Below are positions 34,338 through 43,396 of a stretch of 64,000 nucleotides of DNA, piece after piece. Numbering within the stretch: position 1 is the first letter of the stretch; each line of letters opens with the position of its first letter. The notes beneath the pieces were generated by a model. That model was not told the origin of the DNA. It saw nothing but the letters and a program-made list of their open reading frames with translations, and did not search any database. Source of the stretch: Psychrobacter sp. UBA3962 (GTDB lineage: Bacteria > Pseudomonadota > Gammaproteobacteria > Pseudomonadales > Moraxellaceae); contig NZ_DGDC01000052.1 in the NCBI RefSeq assembly GCF_002385225.1, forward strand, positions 1 to 64,000, in the 5' to 3' direction. The translations under genes and the position numbers were made by a program.

Positions 34338-35399
34338 ATGGCAAAAAAGCGTGGATTAGCTGCAAACCGAGGGTTAGATGCTCTACTCGGATCTATCAAA
34401 AAAGAAAAAGCAATCACAGCTGCCGCTTTACGTGACGACTTACAAGTTGATCGCGAGGCCAAAGAGTCGCCTGCGAAAAATGAACCGATACTAAAACAGA
34501 CTGCAGCTAAAAAAACAGCGGGCAGAAAAAAGACAGCCATCAATAAGGTAGAAACGGCTTCAGTTAAGCCTGTCAATGAGGCTTCTGATGAAGAGATGAC
34601 CTTAGTGCAAATGGATGTTGAGCGTCTGCAGGCCGGTAAATATCAGCCAAGACGTGATATGAGTGAGACGGCGTTGGCTGAATTGGCGTCTTCAATCAGA
34701 CAACATGGGGTAATGCAGCCCATCGTAATTCGTCCTTTATTGGCCAACGAAGAAAAACTATCCGATACTATTACTCACGAAATCATCGCTGGTGAACGTC
34801 GCTGGCGTGCAGCTAAGATGGCGGGACAAAATACCATTCCTGCTATTGAACGTGCTTTGTCTGATGAACTGGCTATTGCTCTGGCATTAATTGAGAATAT
34901 TCAGCGCGAAGACTTATCGGTGATTGAGCAGGCCGCAGCATTACAGCGCTTTCATACTGAATTTGGTATGAGTCACGCCATGATTGCTGAGGTGGTTGGT
35001 AAAGCAAGAACTACTGTCTCAAACTTGTTGCGCCTTAATCATTTGCATGAGGATGTCAAAACTCATTTGAGTGAAGGTCATCTTGATATGGGCCATGCTC
35101 GTGCCTTGTTATCATTATCCTCTGAGCAGCAGCCTATTATTGCTGAAAAGATCATTGAAGCTTCCATGACTGTGCGTGATGCAGAGAAATTGGTTAAGTC
35201 TATTCTTAATCCAGAAAAGCCTAGTAAGCCTGCCTCACAAAATTCAGAGGCAGAAATTGAGAAGCTGAATCAACAGTTATCTGACTATTTAGGCGCTACT
35301 GTGAAGCTGAAGCAGAAGAAAGGTGGTAAAGGTAGTATGGAGATTTTCTTTCATAGTCACGAAGAGCTAGAGGCTTTATTAAAGCACTTTAAATCATAA
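34338..35399 (+). CDS. parB: chromosome partitioning protein ParB (Spo0J)
   Basis: ParB binds parS and spreads as a CTP-dependent clamp. The 353-residue protein has a basic N-terminal part with a Lys/Ala-rich linker (residues 15-75), the domain opening YQPRRDM, the CTP-binding GERRWRAAK, ENIQREDLSVIEQA, an HTH segment MIAEVVGKARTTVSNLLRL, and a C-terminal dimer domain. GAGG 8 nt from the ATG sets the start. The parA-parB gap of 278 bp contains TATAAT (34284-34289), so parB may have its own promoter. I saw no good parS copy in the window. Confidence 0.95.
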   Translation: MAKKRGLAANRGLDALLGSIKKEKAITAAALRDDLQVDREAKESPAKNEPILKQTAAKKTAGRKKTAINKVETASVKPVNEASDEEMTLVQMDVERLQAGKYQPRRDMSETALAELASSIRQHGVMQPIVIRPLLANEEKLSDTITHEIIAGERRWRAAKMAGQNTIPAIERALSDELAIALALIENIQREDLSVIEQAAALQRFHTEFGMSHAMIAEVVGKARTTVSNLLRLNHLHEDVKTHLSEGHLDMGHARALLSLSSEQQPIIAEKIIEASMTVRDAEKLVKSILNPEKPSKPASQNSEAEIEKLNQQLSDYLGATVKLKQKKGGKGSMEIFFHSHEELEALLKHFKS

Positions 35400-35625
35400 T
35401 CTAACGCATTGGACATATTCTTTACACTTCTCGGAATTAATATATTGGGAGTAGTGTGGGGTCCATTAAGAGGCTTTGTGGTATTAAGATAAAATTGTAA
35501 TCCATCGAATTATGGTATTGATACTTGATAGAGTATTGATATCTTAATGGTGTAAACCACAGACGATGTTACCAGCCACAGATTGCCCTAAAGTTAGCTT
35601 AAAATGAATTTTATAAAAAAGGCAT

Positions 35626-37470
35626 ATGATGACTAAACCATCACCTAAAGATGCATCGTCAACTACTTCCCTAGGTCGCAATGGCCAGGAATCAAACTTA
35701 TTACAATCTAACCTTAAGCCACAAAGTCCTTCGGGAACCCAGACCTACCTAAGGTTGATGCAATATATCAAGCCGTACTGGTGGGCTATTGCCCTTACTA
35801 TTATTGGCTTCGGTATAAATTCAGCAACAGAGATTGGTATTGCTAAACTGATTCAATTCATAACTGATGCGATTAATGATGGCACTCAATCTGATCTGAA
35901 TCTTTTTCCTTTTTTGATTATCCTATTATTTTTTATCCGTGGCATAGGCTCCTTTTTAGGGAACTATTTCTCAGCGTTAATCTCTAGAAACCTGGTCTAT
36001 AAGCTACGAGTTGAAGTATTCGACAAGCTACTGCGCTTGCCCAACTCTTTTTTCTTAGCCAATCCTGCGGGAACCATATCCTCAAAGCTTATTTTTGATG
36101 TAGAACAAGTCACAGCCGCTAGTACCGATTCACTAAAAACTTTAATACGTGATGGTATGACAGTCATCGCCTTGATGGGGTATCTACTGTATACCAACTG
36201 GCGTTTGACCTTGATTTTATTCTTAGTGTTACCGCCTATTTTATGGTTGATTCAAAAGGCTTCAAAACGCTATTTAAAACTCTCAAAAGGCATTCAGAAG
36301 TCGATGGGCGATGTGAGCCACATTACTAATGAGGTAATCGGTGGTTATCAGGTCGTCAAAAACTATGGGGGACAACCCTATGAGCAGGCCCGTTTTGAAA
36401 AAGCTTCGGTTGATAATCTGAAACAAGGTATGAAGATTGTTGTCACCAATAGCATTAATACACCAGCAGTACAGCTGCTAATGGCGCTGGCTTTTTCGGT
36501 GGTGATTTGGTTGGCACTAAGACCAGAGGTAATAGCCAATACCACAGCAGGGGAGTTTATTGCTTATCTAACTGCTGCAGGCTTATTAAGTAAGCCAGTA
36601 AGAACCTTGACCGATATCAATGAGAAGCTACAAAGAGGGATTGCTGCTGGCGCCTCAATTTTTGCGTTACTGGATGAGGTAGAAGAGGAAGATCTAGGGA
36701 CTCATATTGAGCGCGTTAAAGGCGAGATCGTCTTTGATAACGTGTCTATGTCTTACCCAGATGGTACCAAAGCCTTAGAAGATTTTAGTCTAACTATTGA
36801 ATCGGGTCAGACCGTAGCTTTTGTGGGTAAAAGTGGGGCTGGTAAAACCACTTTGGTTAATTTATTAACCCGTACCTTGGATCCAAGTAGTGGCAACATA
36901 TATATCGACGGTATGCCCATCGAAAAGATTGCTTTAAGCTCACTGCGCTCTCAGATAGGTATGGTTAATCAGCAAGTGGTGCTATTTAATGACAGTGTCC
37001 GTCATAACATTGCCTATGGCGACTTAGCAGTGAAGAGTGAGGAGCAACTGATTACAGCGGCTAAAGCTGCCTATGCCCATGACTTTATTATGCAGCTGCC
37101 TAAAGGTTATGATAGTGAAATTGGCTCAGAAGGACTTCAGTTATCTGGGGGACAGCGCCAAAGATTGTCTATCGCTCGTGCGTTATTAAAAGATGCTCCG
37201 ATATTGATATTGGATGAGGCGACCAGTGCACTGGATAATGAGTCTGAGTACTACATCCAACAAGCGTTAGAAAACGTGATGAAAGATCGCACTACTTTGG
37301 TGATTGCTCACCGCCTTACTACCATTGAATCCGCTGATAAAATTGTGGTTATGGATAAAGGTAGGGTCGTTGAAGCGGGCACTCATGAAGAGCTGATGTC
37401 ACTTTCAGGTCGTTATGCTCATATGTATGACAGAGACTTTTCGGAAGATCAGCTAGAAAATAATCGATAG
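35626..37470 (+). CDS. msbA: lipid A export ATP-binding/permease protein MsbA
   Basis: MsbA flips lipid A-core across the inner membrane. The 614-residue half-transporter has a cytoplasmic tail of about 40 residues, six membrane helices to about residue 330 and a nucleotide-binding domain with Walker A GKSGAGKTT (about 400-408), signature LSGGQRQR (about 506-513) and Walker B ILILDEAT. The gene is followed within 35-41 bp by lpxK and then kdsB, which supports the lipid A role over other ABC exporters. Two tandem ATGs follow AAAGG; the second (35629) has the better spacing. Confidence 0.93.
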   Translation: MMTKPSPKDASSTTSLGRNGQESNLLQSNLKPQSPSGTQTYLRLMQYIKPYWWAIALTIIGFGINSATEIGIAKLIQFITDAINDGTQSDLNLFPFLIILLFFIRGIGSFLGNYFSALISRNLVYKLRVEVFDKLLRLPNSFFLANPAGTISSKLIFDVEQVTAASTDSLKTLIRDGMTVIALMGYLLYTNWRLTLILFLVLPPILWLIQKASKRYLKLSKGIQKSMGDVSHITNEVIGGYQVVKNYGGQPYEQARFEKASVDNLKQGMKIVVTNSINTPAVQLLMALAFSVVIWLALRPEVIANTTAGEFIAYLTAAGLLSKPVRTLTDINEKLQRGIAAGASIFALLDEVEEEDLGTHIERVKGEIVFDNVSMSYPDGTKALEDFSLTIESGQTVAFVGKSGAGKTTLVNLLTRTLDPSSGNIYIDGMPIEKIALSSLRSQIGMVNQQVVLFNDSVRHNIAYGDLAVKSEEQLITAAKAAYAHDFIMQLPKGYDSEIGSEGLQLSGGQRQRLSIARALLKDAPILILDEATSALDNESEYYIQQALENVMKDRTTLVIAHRLTTIESADKIVVMDKGRVVEAGTHEELMSLSGRYAHMYDRDFSEDQLENNR

Positions 37471-37511
37471 AACATTAATAACTTTTAGCAACTGACGGTT
37501 TATGATTGACT

Positions 37512-38594
37512 ATGGGAAGCCACCACAAAATAAACAATAGCGATAACGATGATAGTAAGCCTTTTAACTTAGAGCTTGCTATTGTTGATGCTTGGCAAAA
37601 AGAAGCGTGGTGGCTATGGCTATTATTGCCGGTGAGTGGCTTATACGGAGCCATTACTGGTATTAGGCGTAAGCTATATCTAAAAGGTATTTTGTCTAGC
37701 TACCAAGCTCCCGTCCCCGTTATGGTGGTGGGTAACATCACAGTCGGAGGCAGTGGCAAGACTCCGCTGATTATAGAGTTGGTGACTTACTTACAACATC
37801 AAGGGATTAAAGTAGGGGTCATCAGTAGAGGCTATGGTGGTGATGAGTCCTTGATGCCACAGATTGTTACCTTACAGAGCAAGCCTGAAGAAGTGGGTGA
37901 TGAGCCCTGTTTGATTGTGCGCGAAACTGGGGCAGCAGTCGCAGTATGCCCTAATCGTCAGCAAGCGATAGAGGTCTTATTAAAGCAGCAACCAGAGACT
38001 CAATTGATCATAGCCGATGATGGTCTGCAACATTACAAGATGCAGCGAGATATTGAGTGGGTCGTGGTGGACAGCGCTAGAGGTTTCGGTAATAAGCAGC
38101 TATTGCCCACAGGCTTTTTAAGAGAGCCGATAAGCCGCTTACAAGGAACCACAGTTATTTATCACGAGCGTACTGAGTCCTCTCAAGCTCAACATGAGAA
38201 GAGTAAAGATAGACTGAGCATGCATTTGAAGCCGGCTTCTTTGCAGCCACTTGTTGAGGGCCAGCCAAGTCTGAGTAAGATAAACAGTGTTTATGCAGTG
38301 AGTGGCATAGGGTATCCACAGCGTTTTTTTAATACCTTAACTGATTTTGGGTACCAAGTAGACCCAAGACCCAAGCCTGATCATCATAGCTTTGAGGTGG
38401 AGGATTTACTGCCGTTAGCCGATAAGCCCATTATTATCACTTCAAAAGATGCGGTAAAAATAGCCCCTCTAGTCAAAGCCAATCCACAGCTACAAAGCTT
38501 ATCTATATGGGTGTTACCAGTCAATGCAGTGCTTAGTCCAAACAGTTATCTAACTTTGAGTAAGCAACTAAAGGCACTGGGTATTCATAGCTAA
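37512..38594 (+). CDS. lpxK: tetraacyldisaccharide 4'-kinase
   Basis: LpxK phosphorylates the 4' position of the lipid A disaccharide precursor. The 360-residue protein begins with an amphipathic/membrane-associated helix region (EAWWLWLLLPVSGLYGAI), then PVPVMVVGNITVGGSGKTP with the P-loop, GVISRGYGG, and DDGLQHYKMQRDIEWVVVD, all diagnostic. The segment at about residues 220-255 looks like a low-complexity insertion. The start is the ATG; a TTG lies two codons upstream. msbA ends 41 bp upstream. Confidence 0.95.
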   Translation: MGSHHKINNSDNDDSKPFNLELAIVDAWQKEAWWLWLLLPVSGLYGAITGIRRKLYLKGILSSYQAPVPVMVVGNITVGGSGKTPLIIELVTYLQHQGIKVGVISRGYGGDESLMPQIVTLQSKPEEVGDEPCLIVRETGAAVAVCPNRQQAIEVLLKQQPETQLIIADDGLQHYKMQRDIEWVVVDSARGFGNKQLLPTGFLREPISRLQGTTVIYHERTESSQAQHEKSKDRLSMHLKPASLQPLVEGQPSLSKINSVYAVSGIGYPQRFFNTLTDFGYQVDPRPKPDHHSFEVEDLLPLADKPIIITSKDAVKIAPLVKANPQLQSLSIWVLPVNAVLSPNSYLTLSKQLKALGIHS

Positions 38595-38724
38595 AATAAA
38601 AATACTTTATTAGCAAATAATTATTAATCAATAAATTAAATAAACCATTATCTATGATGGATGATGAAGCTATATCTGCCCAACCAAACGTCAAAATCAT
38701 AAAACATAAGTAGAGAGAAGCCAG

Positions 38725-39567
38725 ATGAATTCAACTGATATCAAAGCATCAGAGCCAAAGGTTCATATTGTTATCCCGGCACGATTCAAGAGTACACGTT
38801 TACCAGGTAAGCCTCTACTGCATATACATGGCAAACCAATGATTTTGTGGGTGGCACAAAAGGCAAGTCAAGCAACGTTTGCAGATGACTTATGTATTGC
38901 CACAGATGATGATAGGATTGCTGAAGTCTGCCGTGAAGCAGGCTATGATGTGGTCATGACCGATGCCAGCCATGCCTCAGGTACCGACCGATTAAGTGAA
39001 GTTGCTAAAATTAAAGGTTGGGATGCTGAGGATATCGTGGTGAATATGCAGGGCGATGAGCCTTTAGTGCCACCGGTATTATTGCAACAGGTCAAGGATT
39101 TATTACTGCACAAACCAGAATGTGTGATGGCTACGTTATACGAGCCTATTTTAGATTATCAAGAGTTTATGCGCCCTTCAGTGGTCAAAGTGGTGACCGA
39201 TAATTTGCAAAACGCTTTGTATTTTAGCCGTGCTCCCATACCTTGTGATAGAAATCATGCCTTAGCGATGGCTCAAAATAATGATCAACAACAAGCAAAC
39301 ACAAACACGGTAACGCCTCAGCTTGAGGTGCCTAAGAATGCTTATAGACACTTAGGTATCTATGCTTATAAAGTAAAATTATTACAAAACTTTGTGCAAT
39401 GGGAACCAGGTGTTTTAGAAAACTTGGAAAGTCTTGAGCAGTTACGAGTGTTAGAAAATGGTGAGAAAATTGCCATTGCTGAAGCCAGTGTGCAGCTGCC
39501 ACCTGGGGTGGACATGCAGCAAGATTTAGATCGATTAAATGCAATGCCTATCAGTGAATTACAGTAA
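38725..39567 (+). CDS. kdsB: 3-deoxy-manno-octulosonate cytidylyltransferase (CMP-Kdo synthetase)
   Basis: KdsB activates Kdo with CTP for addition to lipid A. The 280-residue protein has HIVIPARFKSTRLPGKPLLHIHGKPMI, ATDDDRIAEV, VNMQGDEPLVPP and YRHLGIYAYKVKLLQ, with the usual ENLESLEQLRVLENG. It is about 30 residues longer than E. coli KdsB because of an Asn/Gln-rich insert (AQNNDQQQANTNTVTPQ) after FSRAPIPCDRNHA. It follows msbA and lpxK, so Kdo activation, lipid A phosphorylation and export genes are clustered. Confidence 0.95.
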   Translation: MNSTDIKASEPKVHIVIPARFKSTRLPGKPLLHIHGKPMILWVAQKASQATFADDLCIATDDDRIAEVCREAGYDVVMTDASHASGTDRLSEVAKIKGWDAEDIVVNMQGDEPLVPPVLLQQVKDLLLHKPECVMATLYEPILDYQEFMRPSVVKVVTDNLQNALYFSRAPIPCDRNHALAMAQNNDQQQANTNTVTPQLEVPKNAYRHLGIYAYKVKLLQNFVQWEPGVLENLESLEQLRVLENGEKIAIAEASVQLPPGVDMQQDLDRLNAMPISELQ

Positions 39568-39634
39568 TCAGCTTTATTGTTTATTGGCTATACTGATTAA
39601 AACCAAGGGCACCTATAGGGCAAAAGAGTGACTT

Positions 39635-40783
39635 ATGAAACAGCAACCCAACTCCGACGAAAGTATTTATTTCGCCCCTATATTGCCTTGGCAACAAACT
39701 GCTTGGGACAATCTGATAGCGCGTTATGATCGTCTGCCTCATGGACTGCTGTTTGCAGGTATGCAGGGCATAGGCAAACGGGCCTTTGTCTGGCGCTTCG
39801 TGGCTTGGCTGTTATGTGATAATAGATTACAAACTGTAGGCAATCCTAATCAGCAAGGTGCTTGTGGTCATTGTCAGAGCTGTCAATGGCTACAGTCAGG
39901 AACCCATCCTGATTTACAAGTATTGCCCTTATCAAGTCTACCGGTAACTCAGGACGATGAGAGCAAAGAGTCGACAAAAAAATCAAAGGGCAGCTCTAAA
40001 AGCTCACAGAAAAAAAACACTTCAGTCGCCTCAGAGCCCGCTAAAACTTCAATTAAAGTAGATGATATTCGCGAACTGCAGCCTTTTATCAGTCAAGGAA
40101 GTAGTGGTCGTAGAGTTTGTGTTATCGACAATGCTGATATGATGACCGTGGCTGCAGCAAACGCTTTATTAAAAACTCTAGAGGAGCCACGTGAAGGGAT
40201 CCATTTGCTATTGGTTACTGATTGGCCAACGAAGCTATTACCGACAATCAAAAGTCGGGTGCAACAAGTAGCGATAGATCATATTCAGTTGGACAAAGTG
40301 ACGGCCTATATAAGCAATTATATAGCTAGCAATAAAGTGATCGACTATGAATCCGAAAGCCAATTAGCTATTCAAGTTGAGCAGGCATTAAAGCTGGCCA
40401 ATGGAGCACCATTAGCAGCCTTAGATATGCTGAGTAGTGAGTGGTATAAGTTTAGAGATACATGGATTAAGGTTTGGTTGGCTTTAAGGGCAGGCAAACG
40501 CAGTAGCATAGCTGCGAGCGATTATTGGCAAAAAAACTTATCGATTGATGATTTCATAAAATTGTCTGAATTTATGCTGATGGATTTTAGTCGTCAAAGC
40601 TTGGGGCTAAAGCCACTGCAAGCTGATTTAGAGTTGTCAGGATACACTTCTATTAATAGCCTTAGTTTGGACAGTATTCAACAAGTAATGAGTCTGATTG
40701 AAGATATTAAATTATCCAGCTATCAAAATGTCCAAGAAAAGATGGCTTATGATAGATTGTTATCAGGTACAGCTGCGCTTTAA
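39635..40783 (+). CDS. holB: DNA polymerase III delta' subunit
   Basis: The delta' subunit is part of the clamp loader. The 382-residue protein has a P-loop-like GMQGIGKRA (42-50), a four-Cys zinc site (Cys61, Cys77, Cys80, Cys83 in GACGHCQSC), VIDNADMM and the sensor-like ALLKTLEEPREG. A Lys/Ser-rich insert (about residues 107-135) separates the zinc site from the walker-B-like region. The first part is well conserved and the C-terminal collar domain is divergent, as is usual for delta'. kdsB lies 67 bp upstream. Confidence 0.9.
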   Translation: MKQQPNSDESIYFAPILPWQQTAWDNLIARYDRLPHGLLFAGMQGIGKRAFVWRFVAWLLCDNRLQTVGNPNQQGACGHCQSCQWLQSGTHPDLQVLPLSSLPVTQDDESKESTKKSKGSSKSSQKKNTSVASEPAKTSIKVDDIRELQPFISQGSSGRRVCVIDNADMMTVAAANALLKTLEEPREGIHLLLVTDWPTKLLPTIKSRVQQVAIDHIQLDKVTAYISNYIASNKVIDYESESQLAIQVEQALKLANGAPLAALDMLSSEWYKFRDTWIKVWLALRAGKRSSIAASDYWQKNLSIDDFIKLSEFMLMDFSRQSLGLKPLQADLELSGYTSINSLSLDSIQQVMSLIEDIKLSSYQNVQEKMAYDRLLSGTAAL

Positions 40784-40844
40784 AACTTAATTAACACTAA
40801 GAGCCGAACTAAACTTTATCAGTCTTAATTCAAACGATAAATAT

Positions 40845-40881
40845 AAAAAAAGAGTCCAAAATAATTTGGACTCTTTTTTTA
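40845..40881. terminator. bidirectional intrinsic terminator between holB and the thiolase gene
   Basis: A perfect AAAAAAAGAGTCCAAA/TTTGGACTCTTTTTTT repeat with a 4-nt loop and A/T runs on both sides. Confidence 0.9.
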
Positions 40882-40928
40882 TCTAAGCTATTTGTTTAGC
40901 TGCTTATGATTAAGTTACTAAAAAAATC

Positions 40929-42773
40929 TTATTTTTCTAGGATACAAGTTACGCCCTGACCACCTGCAGCACAGATAGAAATTAGAGCACGGCCTGAGCC
41001 CTTTTGATCCAATAGTTTAGCAGCAGTGGCTAAGATACGACCACCAGTCGCCGCAAATGGGTGACCTGCAGCTAGTGATGAGCCATTAACGTTTAGCTTG
41101 CTACGATCAATTGAGCCTAGGGCTTTATCTAGACCTAAACGCTCTTTACAGAAAGTTTCATCTTCCCAAGCGGCTAGCGTTGATAGCACTTGTGAAGCAA
41201 AAGCCTCATGGATTTCGTAGAAGTCGAAATCTTGAAGGGTTAGACCAGCACGCTCAAGCATACGAGGTACCGCATACGCAGGTGCCATTAGTAGACCTTC
41301 TTTAGGACCACTCTTACCTACGAAGTCAACCGCAGCAGTTTCTTGATGTGCAATGTAAGCCAATGGTTTTAGACCATGAGCTTCAGCCCACTCATCAGTA
41401 CCTAATAGTACACAAGAAGCACCATCGGTTAGAGGGGTAGAGTTAGCTGCCGTCATAGTTGGGTTAGCGTTACGCTTACCGAACACAGGCTTCAAAGTAG
41501 CTAGTTTTTCTAATGAAGAGTCTGGACGTAAGTTGTTATCACGAGTCAGACCTTTATAAGGAGTGATTAGGTCGTCAAAGAAACCTTCATCATAAGCACG
41601 GGCTAGATTGTGATGACTGTTAACCGCCAACTCATCTTGGTCTTCACGAGAGATGTTCCACTCTAAAGCAGTAATGGCTTGGTGATCACCCATGGATAAA
41701 CCAGTGCGAGGCTCACCATTTTGTGGCGCATCGATAAGCTCTTTAGGATTGATGCTGGTTAACGCAGCTAAACGCTGTTTATTAGTCTTCGCGGCACCCA
41801 ATTTGATTAGAGCTTTACGTAGCCCATCACCCACAGCGATAGGGGCATCAGAAGTGGTATCTACACCACCGGTAATGGCAGAGTCGATAATACCTAAAGC
41901 AATCTTGTTACTGGCTGCGAAAGTTGCTTGAAGCCCAGTACCACAAGCTTGAGAAATGTCATAAGCAGGGGTTTGTGGATCAAGAGCTGTATTTAATGCA
42001 GACTCACGCGTTAGGTTTAAGTCACGGCTTAACTTTAGTACAGCACCTGCAACAACTTCACCAACACGCTCGCCTTGCAGTTCATAGCGCTCAACCAGAC
42101 CGTTAAGAGCAGCACTTAACATATCAATGTTGCTGGCATCAGAGTAAGCGCCGTTTGAGCGAGCAAATGGAATACGGTTACCACCTAAAATGGCGACACG
42201 GCGGGGAAGGGCTGAGGTTTTTGAAGCATCAGACATTGATTTTTCCTTATTGGTAGTGGGTTTGTCAGTAGAATCTTTTTTTGACTCATCTGTTTTCTTA
42301 GTTTCATCAGTTTTAGACGGTTCTTTATCGTCTTTTTTGGCTGACTTATCTTCTTTCTTGTCGGTTTTTTGTTTGGTAGCAGATTTTTCTTTAGTTTGTT
42401 CTTCGCTGCTTTCGCTTTCTTGCGATTTTTGTTGTTTAGAGTCTGTAGCGACCTCTTCAGACGGCTCAGTTTGCGAATCAGCGGCTTCTTGTTCTTCCCT
42501 TTCTTTTTCTTCTGCAGCTTGAGCTTTAGCTTCTTCTACAATTCTTTGTTTGGCAGCTCTGTCTTTACTGATTACAGCATCCTCTTCTGATTTTTTAGAG
42601 GAGTTCACTTCATTTTGAAGATCAGAGAAGTCAACGGACGATTTTGATTGCTGCGTATTGTCGGTGCCTGCAGCGTTTTCATCTAATAAAGATTGACCTG
42701 CTTTGCTTACCACAGTTGAGGTTACTGCTGAATTTGCATCAGGCTTCTTATTGTTAGAATTTGATTTGCTCAT
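40929..42773 (-). CDS. acetyl-CoA acyltransferase (FadI-type thiolase) with a long charged N-terminal extension
   Basis: The thiolase cleaves 3-ketoacyl-CoA with CoA or runs the reverse condensation. From residue 188 it is a canonical thiolase: RRVAILGGNRIPFARSNGAY, nucleophile Cys277 in SQACGTGLQ, EIHEAFASQV, GHPFAATGGR and CAAGGQG. Residues 1-180 are unlike any thiolase: about 180 residues rich in Lys, Glu, Ser, Asp and Thr, presumably disordered. Two starts each have an AAGGA: the upstream ATG at 42773 (614 residues) and an internal in-frame ATG at 42236 (MSDASKTS, 435 residues). The internal one would give a normal thiolase. It faces the reductase-dehydratase genes across a 623-bp region. 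Confidence 0.9.
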   Translation of the reverse strand: MSKSNSNNKKPDANSAVTSTVVSKAGQSLLDENAAGTDNTQQSKSSVDFSDLQNEVNSSKKSEEDAVISKDRAAKQRIVEEAKAQAAEEKEREEQEAADSQTEPSEEVATDSKQQKSQESESSEEQTKEKSATKQKTDKKEDKSAKKDDKEPSKTDETKKTDESKKDSTDKPTTNKEKSMSDASKTSALPRRVAILGGNRIPFARSNGAYSDASNIDMLSAALNGLVERYELQGERVGEVVAGAVLKLSRDLNLTRESALNTALDPQTPAYDISQACGTGLQATFAASNKIALGIIDSAITGGVDTTSDAPIAVGDGLRKALIKLGAAKTNKQRLAALTSINPKELIDAPQNGEPRTGLSMGDHQAITALEWNISREDQDELAVNSHHNLARAYDEGFFDDLITPYKGLTRDNNLRPDSSLEKLATLKPVFGKRNANPTMTAANSTPLTDGASCVLLGTDEWAEAHGLKPLAYIAHQETAAVDFVGKSGPKEGLLMAPAYAVPRMLERAGLTLQDFDFYEIHEAFASQVLSTLAAWEDETFCKERLGLDKALGSIDRSKLNVNGSSLAAGHPFAATGGRILATAAKLLDQKGSGRALISICAAGGQGVTCILEK

Positions 42774-43396
42774 TTAATATCCTTATATCTTATGACTTAA
42801 AAAAGCCGCTTAGGTATGATTAATTATTCAGTTATGCCAAAATTAGTACTTAGACCATAAGAAAACATTAACTGAGTCAATAGAGACAATTTTAACATTG
42901 TTACTAAAGCATTGTGGCGAATGTTATTCTATAATAATATAATGTTATGATTGCAAGGGCTACTCATAACATTAGGTTTAATTTTATCACATAGTCAATA
43001 ATTGGCAATCTTATATCGTTGAATAATGATACTAAGTAGTTAACAGTGTGAAGCAAGTGTTGCTGAAAGAGCCTTAAAGTGAGGTTTTTTAACAAAAAAA
43101 TTGCGTACAGGTGAGTGTTTAGGGGGGTTTGAGGTAAGTGGCTTTAAGCTTTAGCATGAACTGGGTAGTCGTAGTTTTTTATGTAATAAGTCTCATTAAG
43201 ATTGAAAATATAGGGTAATTTAAAGCATGCCCAAAATATTTTTATTGAATTAAGACCTTAAACTTGTGTTTTCATGTTTATTGTTTTTTCATGTTTATAA
43301 AATTGGCCAAGTGAATTGGCTACGTAAAACTACGGAGTTATTTTCGCGTGGTTTTTTATAACTAATAACCAATCATTAATATAACTAGGAGATTTC
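42774..43396. promoter_or_regulatory. 623-bp divergent regulatory region between the thiolase and FabG-like genes
   Basis: No gene is visible. Two TATAAT boxes lie at 42930-42935 and 42938-42943. An 11-bp perfect inverted repeat TAATGTTATGA (42940-42950) and TCATAACATTA (42964-42974) overlaps the second box. The 13-bp unit TTTTCATGTTTAT is repeated directly at 43269-43281 and 43286-43298. AATTGGC occurs twice around 43301-43319. Such features suggest operator sites for a shared regulator; the regulator gene is not adjacent. TetR- and GntR-family fatty-acid regulators are typical candidates but this is inference. Confidence 0.55.

Noticed and set aside
38301..38510. Isolated TATCCACA and AATCCACA strings resembling DnaA boxes
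   Set aside because: They are single, inside lpxK, and not clustered, so they do not suggest a replication origin.
40183..40198. CACGTGAA core inside holB, resembling a parS half
   Set aside because: Only the core CACGTG and a few flanking bases match TGTTNCACGTGAAACA; it lies in a coding region and the outer positions disagree.
42190..42522. Open frame of 110 codons on the plus strand opposite the thiolase extension
   Set aside because: It is the antisense of a low-complexity Lys/Glu/Ser coding region, with no Shine-Dalgarno sequence or recognisable domain.
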